Shown one piece after another: positions 45,567-54,245 of a stretch of 64,000 nt of DNA. Both the position numbers and the translations under genes were made by a program. Positions within the stretch are counted from its first letter, which is position 1. The number at the start of each line of letters is the position of its first letter. The notes beneath the pieces were generated by a model. That model searched no databases and was not told where the DNA came from. It was given only the letters and a program-made list of their open reading frames with translations. This DNA is from Atherinomorus stipes (lineage: Eukaryota; Chordata; Actinopteri; Atheriniformes; Atherinidae), in the NCBI GenBank assembly GCA_023101725.1, contig JALJCO010001381.1, positions 1 to 64,000 on the forward strand, written 5' to 3'.

Positions 45567-47627
45567 ATGACCAGCTATTACAAACAAATGGAGTTTCATT
45601 CTTCCTCTTTGGGAGATGAACTTGAACCCATTGGGGACTCCCTCGTCTCTCAGTCCTCTACCTACCTGATCCACTCAAAACTTGGTGAAGGCGCCTTTGG
45701 AAAAGTAGCCAAGTGTTACAAGGTAGCCACAAACGAAATTGTGGCTTGTAAGATCATCACGGCGAACGACATGACATTTGAGAGCCAGAATGAGTTGGAT
45801 GTTCTCAAGAGACTGAAGAACTTTGATGCAGACAGGTACAACTTTGTTAAGTTCAACGATGCGTTTATGTACAACAACCACGTTTGTATGGATTTTGAAA
45901 TGCTGGACATGAGTCTGTACGACATGATGATGAAGAGACCTGAACGCTCTTTCAGCGTGAATGAAATCCGGCCAATCCTGCACCAGGTGGCCACAACCCT
46001 TGAATTTCTACGGTCTCAAGACATCGTCCACACAGATCTGAAATCAGACAACATCATGCTGGTGGACCATGTAAAACAGCCACTGCAGGTCAAAGTGATT
46101 GACTTTGGTCTGGCCTGCACTTCAGCATATTTTGGACAGGTCTTGTACCTCCAGGCACTTGCTTACAGAGCACCAGAGGTCATCCTTGGACTTCCTTTTA
46201 CATCGGCCATTGACATGTGGGGTCTTGGCTGCATTGCTGCTGAATTGTTCCTGGGAGATCTGCTTTTCCCTGCAACCAGTGAATACAACATGCTTCAACA
46301 TATAATCCAGACACGAGGAGAGCTCCCACAAAAGCTTCTGAGGGAAGGCACCAGGACACAGAAGTTTTTTATCCAAAAGACAGACGGCGCATTTTGTAGA
46401 CCTAGATGGGTACTGATGGACCCCGACTGGTACGACGAGGAGGAACACACGGACATCAGTTCCATATGTCTGGATGATCTCCTGGCCTTGAAAATGCCCC
46501 TCCACAAAACAGAAGAAAACATGGCCGAATATGAAGACCTGAAGGACTTTTTTGAACTTCTAAAGAAGATGCTGGATGTGGATCCAGAAAAGCGCATCAC
46601 ACCGAGAGAACTCCTTCAGGATCCGTTCATGACCATGAGAAATGTCGAACACAGGAACCCCGACAGCTTCTATTTGATCTCTTGCTGTGACATGATGGAA
46701 GCTTGTCAAGGCCAGAACCTGGATGTAAAGATGTCCAGGTCCGATAACGATGGAAAGACGGCAGCCAAACGGATAGACAGTGATAGACAGAGACAGACAG
46801 ATAGACAGATACACAGAAACAGACAGACACAAAAGAGGCTCAGGCAGAATGATGCAGATGGACACAAACAAAGAAAAGGCAGACACAGACAGATTCACGG
46901 ACAGATAGAGACGCAGGCAGAAAGGCAGAGAGAGAAAGACAACACAAGTCCAGGAAGACAAAGACGTAGAGGAGAAGACGCTGAAGTCAAAGCTCTCTGG
47001 AAGGAGCAGGCCTGGAGATCTCAGCGTGACAGCAGGTCCTCACAAACTAGGAAGGTAAAACCCGCCACAAAGATCTGGCTCATTGGATCAAGTTACATCA
47101 GACGAGGAGAAGAAGCAGCCCGTCAGAAGTTCGGGGAAAACCTCGGCCTCAATGCCAAAGTGGAATGGTTTGGTAAAGGAGGCATGGGCTGGAGCGGCGT
47201 CCTTCCACGCTTTTACTCAGAGATGTCCACTCAGAGTCCCCCGGACATTTTAGTTGTCCACGCTGGAGGCAACGACCTGGGACTCACATCTGCAGCAGAG
47301 CTCACAGCAGCCATGCAAAGAGACCTGATGCAGCTTCACAGAGAGTTTCCACACATGAAAATCCTGCTTTCCAGCATCAACGAGCGTCAGGCGTGGAGGT
47401 ACGGACCAATCAAGAGAATCATCACCGACAGAAAGTTCGTTAACGCGAAGATGAGGAAGGCTGCCAAGGGCTTCGGAGGTGTGATAATCGAACATCCCTT
47501 CCTGAGACATTACAATGACACACTGTACCTGCCAGACGGAGTCCACTTCACTAGAAAAGGGAACCACGTCTTTACAAGCAGCATTCGTGCCGCCGTCAAA
47601 GAGACTCTAAAGCAAACGTCTCTGTGA
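45567..47627 (+). CDS. HIPK-like kinase fused to SGNH hydrolase domain
   Basis: This is a single uninterrupted frame of 686 codons, the only intact large gene in the window. Residues about 33-352 form a protein kinase domain of the HIPK/DYRK group. It has the glycine loop GEGAFG (40-45), VACK with Lys62, the helix-C Glu76, HTDLKSDN (155-162, where most kinases have HRD) with Asp157, DFG at 179-181, YRAPEVILGLPF around 200-211, and AIDMWGLGCIAAELFLG. The wording YLQ...YRAPE and ILGLPF is HIPK-like. Residues about 395-461 are a low-complexity Arg/Gln/Asp/Thr linker encoded by CAGA-type repeats. Residues about 497-686 form an SGNH/GDSL-type hydrolase domain: block I IGSSYI (Ser509 as probable nucleophile, usual Asp replaced by Ser508), block II GKGGMGW, block III HAGGND (565-570) and block V DGVH (657-660), so the catalytic residues are present. 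The ATG has an A at -3. No signal peptide or membrane segment; a cytoplasmic or nuclear protein is expected. No introns are needed. Function is unknown. Confidence 0.9.
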   Translation: MTSYYKQMEFHSSSLGDELEPIGDSLVSQSSTYLIHSKLGEGAFGKVAKCYKVATNEIVACKIITANDMTFESQNELDVLKRLKNFDADRYNFVKFNDAFMYNNHVCMDFEMLDMSLYDMMMKRPERSFSVNEIRPILHQVATTLEFLRSQDIVHTDLKSDNIMLVDHVKQPLQVKVIDFGLACTSAYFGQVLYLQALAYRAPEVILGLPFTSAIDMWGLGCIAAELFLGDLLFPATSEYNMLQHIIQTRGELPQKLLREGTRTQKFFIQKTDGAFCRPRWVLMDPDWYDEEEHTDISSICLDDLLALKMPLHKTEENMAEYEDLKDFFELLKKMLDVDPEKRITPRELLQDPFMTMRNVEHRNPDSFYLISCCDMMEACQGQNLDVKMSRSDNDGKTAAKRIDSDRQRQTDRQIHRNRQTQKRLRQNDADGHKQRKGRHRQIHGQIETQAERQREKDNTSPGRQRRRGEDAEVKALWKEQAWRSQRDSRSSQTRKVKPATKIWLIGSSYIRRGEEAARQKFGENLGLNAKVEWFGKGGMGWSGVLPRFYSEMSTQSPPDILVVHAGGNDLGLTSAAELTAAMQRDLMQLHREFPHMKILLSSINERQAWRYGPIKRIITDRKFVNAKMRKAAKGFGGVIIEHPFLRHYNDTLYLPDGVHFTRKGNHVFTSSIRAAVKETLKQTSL
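46770..46950 (+). repeat. CAGA-type simple repeat inside the coding frame
   Basis: GATAGACAG, AGACAGACAG and CACAGACAG words run through this part of the kinase-SGNH gene and encode the linker DRQRQTDRQIHRNRQTQKR. The period of four does not preserve codons, yet the frame stays open because CAGA repeats lack stops in this orientation. Confidence 0.85.
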
Positions 47628-47738
47628 AGCAAACTTCAGGTGTCCTCGGAGACACTGACTGGACAAAAGTCATCTACTGTAATTACTTTGGTTGGAAATA
47701 CTTTGTTTTTTTCAGTTAAATAGTTTTAGAAACTTTGT
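47628..47738 (+). other. 3' flank of the kinase-SGNH gene
   Basis: The frame closes with TGA at 47625-47627. No AATAAA is present before the microsatellite; the first one is at about 48389. The real 3' end is not determined. Confidence 0.5.
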
Positions 47739-48271
47739 TTGAACTTTTATTTATTATTATATTATTATTGTTATTGTTATTATTATTATTATTACTGTTG
47801 TTATAATTGTTATTATTATTATATTATCATTATTATTGTTAGCATTATTATTATTATATTATTAGTGTTAGTATATTTTATTATTATTATTATCATTATT
47901 GTTGTTATTGTTAAATATTATTATTATTACTGTTGTTATTATTGTTATTATTATATTATCATTATTATTGTTGTTAGCATTGTTATTATTATATTATTAG
48001 TGTTAGTATTATTATTATTATTATTATTATAATTATTGTTGTTTTTATTGTTAAAAATTATTATTATTATTGTTATTATTGTTATTATTATATTTATTAT
48101 TATTGTTAGCATTATTATTATTATATTATTAGTGTTAGTATTATTATTATTGTTAGTTTTAATATTATCATTATTATTATTATTGTAGTAGTTGTTGTTA
48201 TTATTGTTAGCAGTATTACTATTATTAGTGTTAGTAGTATTATTAATATTAGTATTATTATTATTAGTGTT

Positions 48272-48306
<35 letters not shown>

Positions 48307-48326
48307 CAACATTATTAATATTAACA
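47739..48326. repeat. (TTA)n microsatellite, ~590 bp
   Basis: A long impure TTA/TTG trinucleotide array keeps frames of poly(Leu/Ile/Tyr) or poly(Asn/Thr) open on both strands; none is a gene. It may have grown from the (ATT)n tail of a SINE such as that at 43095-43340. Confidence 0.97.
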
Positions 48327-48480
48327 TCAGCAAAACTAGCATTTTTCTTCACCTTGTCATGTATTATAAAATATAAAAAAATAATTCAATAAAAAAAATA
48401 CACAAAAAAACAATAAAGGCACTGGTATGGTACTCTCAGTAATGGGATGGGGTTCAATTCCCTGCGGTGCCCTTAAGCAT
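48327..48480. repeat. Direct repeat D, copy 1
   Basis: From AACATCAGCAAAACTAGC through TTCTTCACCTTGTCATGTAT to GGGATGGGGTTCAATTCCCT this matches 49331-49492 in order. The last part has a pol III B-box-like word (GGGGTTCAATTCC), suggesting a SINE-related unit following a TTA array in both copies. Confidence 0.85.
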
Positions 48481-48489
48481 ATGACATTC

Positions 48490-49125
48490 ACATGCTATAC
48501 AATAACAATAACAACTAGAAAATTTCTGAAGAAACACCACAGAGCAGATGAATCTTCACCACTGAAAAAGGGACAAAACTGTAATAAAAAGAAGGAATTA
48601 CAATAATCCAATCTGGAAGGAACAAAAGCATGGACTAGTTTTTCTGCCTCATTCTGGGAGAGGATGTTCCTAATTTTAGCAATAGTACATAGGTGGAAGA
48701 AGGTGGTTCTAGAAACCTGTTTTATATGTGAGCCAAAAGACAAATCCTGGTCAACAATGACTCCAAGATTCTTCACTGTAGTGCTGGAAGCCAAATTAAT
48801 GCATCCAGGTCAACTATAAAGCTAGATAATTTAGTCCTGAGTTTTTCAGGTCCAAAGACAACGGCATCGGTCTTGTCTGAATTTAGAAGCAGAAAATTCA
48901 GAGTCATCCAGGTCTTGATGTCACTAAGACATACAGTATTTGTAATCTAAAAAACTGATTGGTTCCATCAGACTTTATAGATACTGTACGTATATCTGAG
49001 TGTCGTCTTCATAACAATAAAAATTTATGCCATGTTGTCTGATGATATTACCAAAAGGAATCATATATAATGTGAAGAGAATTGGTCCGAGCACAGAACC
49101 CTGGGGAACTCAGGAAAGATGAAAA
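48490..49125 (-). pseudogene. L2-type LINE reverse transcriptase fragment
   Basis: On the minus strand, conserved RT blocks are readable in changing frames: [20 protein letters not shown] (near 49100), YEDDTQIY with the catalytic Asp pair (about 48997-49014), NLGVIVDQDLSFGSHIKQ (48770-48717) and EAEKLVHAFVPSRLDYCNS (about 48655-48600). The fragment lacks the endonuclease and is broken by frameshifts. It lies between two copies of repeat D, so it was inserted into, or duplicated along with, that unit. The clade call (L2) rests on the VPQGSVLGP and LVHAFVxSRLDYCN wording. Confidence 0.85.
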
Positions 49126-49142
49126 AAAACACCTGGGGAGTG

Positions 49143-49205
49143 GGTAGCCTAGTGGTAGCGTCATGGGCTGTGGAGCGGAGGACTCGGGTTTGAGTCTCTG
49201 ACACG
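49143..49205 (+). mobile_element. tRNA-like SINE head
   Basis: GTGGGTAGCCTAGTGGTAGCG (A-box type) and CGGGTTTGAGTCTC (B-box type) at tRNA-like spacing are followed directly by (ATT)n. This is a 5' fragment of the SINE family also seen at 43095-43340. Confidence 0.6.
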
Positions 49206-49492
49206 ACATTAATATTATTATTATTATTATTGTAGTTGTTATTATTGTTAGCAGTATTATTATTGTATTATTATATTATTTTATTAGTGTTATTATTATT
49301 ATATTTTTCATTATCAACATTATTACTAATAACATCAGCACAAGTTTCATTTTTCTTCACCTTGTCATGTATTATAAAAATGAAAAAAAAAATTTATAAA
49401 AAAAAACAAAACAAACATAAAACAATAACAAAGGTGCTGGTATGGTTCTCTCAGTGATGGGATGGGGTTCAATTCCCTGCAGTGCCCTTAAG
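49206..49492. repeat. (TTA)n plus direct repeat D, copy 2
   Basis: A shorter TTA array (49206-49315) is followed by AACATCAGCACAAGTTTC, TTCTTCACCTTGTCATGTAT and GGGATGGGGTTCAATTCCCT. This parallels 48327-48480. Confidence 0.85.
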
Positions 49493-49868
49493 TTGTCTTC
49501 AGCTATGTTGCCACCTGCAGGTCCTCCTGTAGGGACAGTCGTTTTATTTTCCAGCAAAGACCGTGGAATGTTGTTTCTGTGCAGATGCATCAGTTGACTG
49601 TAAGTAGATCCATGTTTCTTCTGTCCTTCATCACTCATTTCTCTCTGGTCCACTCCATGTTGTTTCTTCTCTTAACTTTCATTTTCCTCTTGTCGAGCCC
49701 AGCAACACAATTTAAAATGCAGTTATGAACAAATACTTAATATCAAGGGGAGCCTGGTGTTCATAAAGCTCTCCTTGGCAAAGCAAATCTGTTCAACACA
49801 ATAAAGCAGCCAGATCATCATTCTGCTGCTACCATGCTGGACAGGACGAGTAAAAAAAAAAAAAAAAA
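49490..49868 (+). mobile_element. Retroposon family B, copy 4, with poly(A)
   Basis: It runs from TTGTCTTCAGCTATGTTGCC through CACCTGCAGGTCCTCCTG, TTGTCGAGCCCAGCAACAC and TTCAACACAATAAAGCAGCC (AATAAA-type signal) to GGACAGGACGAGT followed by A17 (49852-49868). Immediately after the A-tail comes GGTTGTCGGCAG, which recurs at 43010-43021. It shows no open frame and the family is unnamed. Confidence 0.85.
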
Positions 49869-51057
49869 GGTTGTCGGCAGGGGGAAACTGAACCTATTGA
49901 AGAACATGTTCAGTTTGTTAGCTCTGTCCAGACCTCCATCAGTCTGGTCCCCCTTTAACTTGAAGCCAGTGATTTTCTTCATTCCCGACCACACATCCCT
50001 CACGTTGTTCTGCTGGAGCTGCTCTCCAACTTCTTCTTGTCGTCCTCCTTCACTTCTTAGTCTGTGTTTTCAGTTGTTTTTGTGTGGTCTTCAGTAACTC
50101 CCTGTCTCCATCCCTAAAAGCTTTCTTTTTGATGTTCAGCAGCTTTTTCAGGTCACTGGTTATCCAGCGTTTGTTGTTGGGGAAGCACCTCACTGTTCTT
50201 GTTGGAACGATGTTGTCCACACAGAAGTTTATGTAATCTGTCCCACACTCAGTCATAGTGTTAATGTCATCTCCATGAGGTTCACAGAGGACATTCCAGT
50301 CTGTGGCCTCAAAGCACCCTCTCAGAGCATCTTCAGCCTCAGTAGACCAGGTTTTAATCGTCCTCCTAATGACTGGCTGCTGCTGAACGATGGGCTTGTA
50401 GGTGGAGGTGAGAAGAACCAGATTATGATCTGATCTTCCTAAAGGAGGCAGGACAGAGGAGCTGTATGCATTCTTTGTATTTGCATAAAATAAGTCCATC
50501 TTATTTTCTCTGGTGGAGCAGCTGACAAACTGCTGGAAAGTTGGCAACGTAGCAGAGAGGGAGACGTTGTTGAAGTCTCCAGAGATCGCCATGAATGAGT
50601 TTGGATGCTGTGTTTGTAGTTTAGCCATGACGGAGCTGATTACATCACAGGCTGTCTCTGGTGCAGTACCTGGTATTATATAAACCGCTACCAGAATAAC
50701 ACAGGCAAACTCTCTGGGTAAATATTATGGACGGAAACTCACAGCTAACAGTTCAATGTCTCTTGTGCAGATCTTCTCCTTGACAGTGATGTGTCCTGGA
50801 TGGCACCAACACTGATTGACCAGCACTTCAATTCCGCCTCCCTTTAGCTTCTCGCTGAGCTGCTTATTTCGGTCTGCACGGACCGTCTTGAAGCCGTGTA
50901 CAGACGCATTACAGTCCGGGATGTGTTCATGCAGCCATGTCTCAGTGGCAGATGCAAGGTAATTGGGACTCGTTCCCCGCCGTAATGGTAGCGCTGCAAG
51001 ATGGTGCAACACACAAAACGCTCGTCGGATTAGTCTGTACAATAATTCAGAGGCCAA
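49869..51057 (-). pseudogene. LINE endonuclease half (Rex1/CR1-L2 type)
   Basis: The minus strand encodes an apurinic-type endonuclease. The N-terminal part in frame 51057-50725 contains ETWLHEHIPDCNA with the catalytic Glu and VRADRN, then ELLAVSFRP. After a frameshift near 50720 the reading FACVILVAVYIIPGT leads into the frame 50628-50050 with AISGDFN and GRSDHNLVLL (the conserved SDH). The linker towards the RT (WSGMKKITGFKLKGDQTDGG, then FNRFSFPLPTT) ends exactly at 49869. The RT-half pseudogene at 41262-43021 begins with the same LPTT codons, so the two are probably one split element. Confidence 0.88.
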
Positions 51058-51190
51058 AAAGAAAAGGGTGGTCTACATTGATTGATACCTATTCCGCTCT
51101 CGACGGAGGTGGACGCCTTTCTCTCCTCTGTCCAGTCGACTCTCTGAGCCTCTGTCTACATAACTTTCTGAATCTGAAACAACAGCTACG

Positions 51191-51649
51191 ATGGATTTGG
51201 TCAACTGGTCTTTCAATGCAATTGATCAAATTTTTTCCACCCGGAGAGCGGGACAGGGTGACGCTCCTTGCCCCGACGTTACGCACCCGGCTGGATATGT
51301 GATTGACTCCTGGGGCAAATGGAAGATCATGCGTCTGTCGGTGCTGTCCATCGAGGTCGTTGAAGATCTCTACCTATTTGGATTTATGATAGCCGGGTTC
51401 CTGCTGATTGGTGTGGGCATTTTCCTGGTTTATCGCAAAGTTGGAGGGCTGCTGGCAGCTACTGGCACGCTGCCTGACATTTGTGTGGGGATGAGTCGTG
51501 CTATCAACACTCAGACTCTGGCGTTGCATGAGATTCATCGCAAGCTAGATGCCATTCAGGCCCAGCTTGGCACGCTGGCTGCGGTTCCGAACCCCGTCCG
51601 CGAAGTGAATACATCTGTGGAGAAGTTGGCACAGCTCCTGGAAAATTGA
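51191..51649 (+). CDS. 152-aa single-TM protein of unknown family
   Basis: The frame begins MDLVNWSFNAIDQIF with a good start context (ACGATGG) and ends KLAQLLEN. Residues about 53-75 (EDLYLFGFMIAGFLLIGVGI...) form one strong hydrophobic membrane segment followed by YRK. The N-terminal part (RRAGQGDA, CPDV, VIDSWGKWKIMRLSVLSIEVV) and the C-terminal part (SRAINTQTLALHEIHRKLDAIQAQLG) are soluble, the latter helical with heptad-like spacing that could be a coiled coil. I do not recognise a characterised family. It sits in an element with a LINE-type tail, so it may be a small transposon-borne protein. Part of the coding region is repeated in inverted orientation at 52165-52289 with two or three changes. 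Confidence 0.5.
   Translation: MDLVNWSFNAIDQIFSTRRAGQGDAPCPDVTHPAGYVIDSWGKWKIMRLSVLSIEVVEDLYLFGFMIAGFLLIGVGIFLVYRKVGGLLAATGTLPDICVGMSRAINTQTLALHEIHRKLDAIQAQLGTLAAVPNPVREVNTSVEKLAQLLEN
51437..51561. repeat. Left arm of 125-bp inverted repeat
   Basis: From AAAGTTGGAGGGCTGCTGGC to GATGCCATTCAGGC. The right arm is 52165-52289 and the spacer is 603 bp. It lies in the coding frame of the 152-aa protein. Confidence 0.93.
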
Positions 51650-52164
51650 CCCCTGATTCGGCTGATTGATGCTGCCATGGAGACCTGTTAAGGACTCAAG
51701 GCAGACACCACCACGTCTGAACTGTTTCAAAACATCTTCTGCTATCTGCTTTGGCGACCCTGAGGAGAGGCCTGTGTTTGGGTTAACACGGGCTGTCTCT
51801 GCAAACTCCCCAAGAAAGTTATGCGAATGGACTCTCAGCATCCCTCCCTGTTCCCTCCCCCGCACATCTCTCACGGGAAGTGGACCACCTGGCCAGCACC
51901 CCCAAGGCCACCATAACATCTGTGGACAGAGACTGGGTGTGAACTCAGGCGGGTTCACAGCCTGACACACACACACACATCCACGGACACACAAGATCCC
52001 TTACACACCCCCCTAAGACTCTCCGCTTCCATTGCCCCTCCTCCTTTCCCGCCTCTCTGGACACACTGGGCCTGGAGGGTGCCTGAGCGTCCCCGCTCAG
52101 CTGTCTGGAGGGGATACACCTCCTTTCTGCCCACAGTGTGTCTTTCATGTTGTGATTGCTAGAT

Positions 52165-52289
52165 GCCTGAATGGCATCTAGCTTGCGATGAAGCTCATGC
52201 AACGCCAGAGTCTGAGTGTTGATAGCACAACTCATCCCCACACAAATGTCAGGCAGCGTGCCAGTAGCTGCCAGCAGCCCTCCAACTTT
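52165..52289. repeat. Right arm of 125-bp inverted repeat
   Basis: Reverse complement of 51437-51561 with two or three substitutions (for example CGTGCT versus TGTGCT, GAGATT versus GAGCTT). In reverse it still encodes AINTQTLALHELHRKLDAIQ. Confidence 0.93.
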
Positions 52290-52621
52290 TTTGTCTCCAA
52301 GGTCTCCACCGGTGTACGTGGAGAGTTTGGAGACCTCTTTTTTTTTATCACTTACCGACCTTTCCTCATGTCACCGTTTTCTTTCTGCAAAGGTGCAGGA
52401 AGGTGCAAAGGGCTGCTTGACCACGGTCTGCCTGATCCTGTTATGTTTTTGCCTATGTGTCTTGGACGGGTTGTACTGAAATATGAATTTCCCCTCGGGG
52501 ATCAATAAAGTATATTTGATTTGATTGATTGATTGACATTTACCCAATATAAAAAAACAAACAAAAAAACAGACATTGAGCATCACATTAAAAAGAACTG
52601 AAAACGCGGATCGATAAAGAT

Positions 52622-53898
52622 TAGTCCCAGATTTCAGGTCTGAGTAGAAGACTATAGTCCCAGATTTCAGGTCTCAGTAGAAGACTGTAGTCCTAGATTT
52701 CAGGTCTAAGTAGAAGACTGTAGTCCCAGATTTCAGGTCTCAGTAGAAGACTGTAGTCCCAGATTTCAGGTCTGAGTAGAAGACTATAGTCCCAGATTTC
52801 AGGTCTCAATAGAAGACTGTAGTCCTAGATTTCAGGTCTGAGTAGAAGACTGTAGTCCCAGATTTCAGGTCTCAGTAAAAGACTGTAGTCCCAGATTTCA
52901 GGTCTCAGTAGAAGACTGTAGTCCCAGATTTCAGGTCTGAGTAGAAGACTGTAGTCCCAGATTTCAGGTCTCAGTAGAAGACTGTAGTCCCAGATTTCCG
53001 GTCTGGGTAGAAGACTGTAGTCCCAGATTTCTGGTCTGAGTAGAAGACTATAGTCCCAGCTTTCAGGTCTCAGTAGAGGACTTATAGTCCCAGATTTCAG
53101 GTCTGAGTAGAAGACTGTAGTCCCAGATTTCAGGTCTGGGTAGAAGACTATAGTCCCAGATTTCAGGTCTCAGTAGAGGACTTATAGTCCCAGATTTCAG
53201 GTCTGAGTAGAAGACTGTAGTCCCAGATTTCCGGTCTGAGTAGAAGACTGTAGTCCCAGATTTCAGGTCTGTGTAGAAGACTGTAGTCCCAGATTTCAGG
53301 TCTGAGTAGAAGACTGTAGTCCCAGATTTCAGGTCTGAGTAAAAGACTGTAGTCCCAGATTTCAGGTCTGAGTGGAAGACTATAGTCCCGGATTTCAGGT
53401 CTCAGTAGAAGACTATAGTCCCAGATTTCAGGTCTGAGTAGAAGACTTTAGTCCCAGATTTCAGGTCTCAGTAGAGGACTTATAGTCCCAGATTTCAGGT
53501 CTGAGTAGAAGACTGTAGTCCCAGATTTCAGGTCTGTGTAGAAGACTGTAGTCCCAGATTTCAGGTCTCAGTAGAGGACTTATAGTCCCAGATTTCAGGT
53601 CTGAGTAGAAGACTGTAGTCCCAGATTTCAGGTCTGAGTAGAAGACTGTAGTCCCAGATTTCAGGTCTCAGTAGAGGACTTATAGTCCCATATTTTAGGT
53701 CTGAGTAGAAGACTATAGTCCCAGATTTCAGGTCTGAGTAGAAGACTGTAGTCCCAGATTTCAGGTCTGAGTAAAAGACTGTAGTCCCAGATTTCAGGTC
53801 TGGGTAGAAGACTATAGTCCCAGATTTCAGGTCTGAGTAGAAGACTATAGTCCCAGATTTCAGGTCTGAGGAGAAGACTATAGTCCCAGATTTCAGGT
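52622..53898. repeat. 33-bp minisatellite, ~38 copies
   Basis: The unit is TAGTCCCAGATTTCAGGTCT followed by GAGTAGAAGACTG, with GAG/CAG/GGG/GTG variants. Some units have an extra TA (GACTTATAGTCC). Runs of similar variant units show that amplification has been recent and local. No coding content. Confidence 0.97.
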
Positions 53899-54091
53899 CC
53901 AGTATTGCCTGTTTTTCTTGATGGGGGTATAGTGAAAACTTCTCATTTATGAGAGTTTTCCCCTCATCGATTAAAGCAATCCCAAACAGTACAAGTGTCC
54001 AGCATAGTTTAAATTTACTCTATGTCAGTGGACAGCCAATCTCCAAGTCCTGCGGGTGCACTTGCAAGCATGCACGAGTGACATACGCATT
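53899..54091. other. Non-coding, nothing recognised
   Basis: This is a short spacer between the minisatellite and a hAT-like end. Confidence 0.35.
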
Positions 54092-54245
54092 CAGTGTTGG
54101 GGAGAATACTTCCTAAATGTATTTTGTTACAGAATACTGAATACACACTTAAAAATGTATTTTGTAATGTATTCTGTTACATTTTTTAATTCTAGTACTG
54201 TATTCTAAATACTGTAAATACTTATTTTTAAACAGCATTTATGTA
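54092..54245. mobile_element. hAT-like terminus CAGTGTTGGGGAG, left
   Basis: CAGTGTTGGGGAGAATACTTCC followed by TGTATTTTGTTACAGAATAC and similar words is a common fish hAT-type terminus. A related inverted terminus lies at 62100-62249. Confidence 0.55.

Larger units (their letters stand above)
51061..52535 (+). mobile_element. Retroelement carrying a membrane-protein ORF
   Basis: The 3' end reads TGAATTTCCCCTCGGGGATC and AATAAAGTATATTTGATTTG followed by (ATTG)n, a typical end of CR1/L2/Rex1-type LINEs and of elements they mobilise. The only sizeable plus-strand frame with protein-like features is 51191-51649. The rest is a long C-rich untranslated region with (CA)n at 51965-51980 and a hairpin at 52293-52334 (GTCTCCAAGGTCTCCAC with GTGGAGAGTTTGGAGAC). 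The 5' limit is placed where the minus-strand endonuclease frame stops. Confidence 0.6.

Noticed and set aside
45675..47567. Minus-strand and alternative-frame ORFs over the kinase-SGNH gene
   Set aside because: They are shadows of the real plus-strand coding frame with no family similarity.
47739..48392. Poly-Asn/Thr and poly-Leu/Ile/Tyr frames
   Set aside because: They come from the (TTA)n microsatellite.
43605..49868. Retroposon B copies 3 and 4 as a pair of LTRs around the kinase gene
   Set aside because: Both copies end in A-rich tails and other solo copies show poly(A) ends, which fits retroposons rather than LTRs; divergence between the copies is also large.
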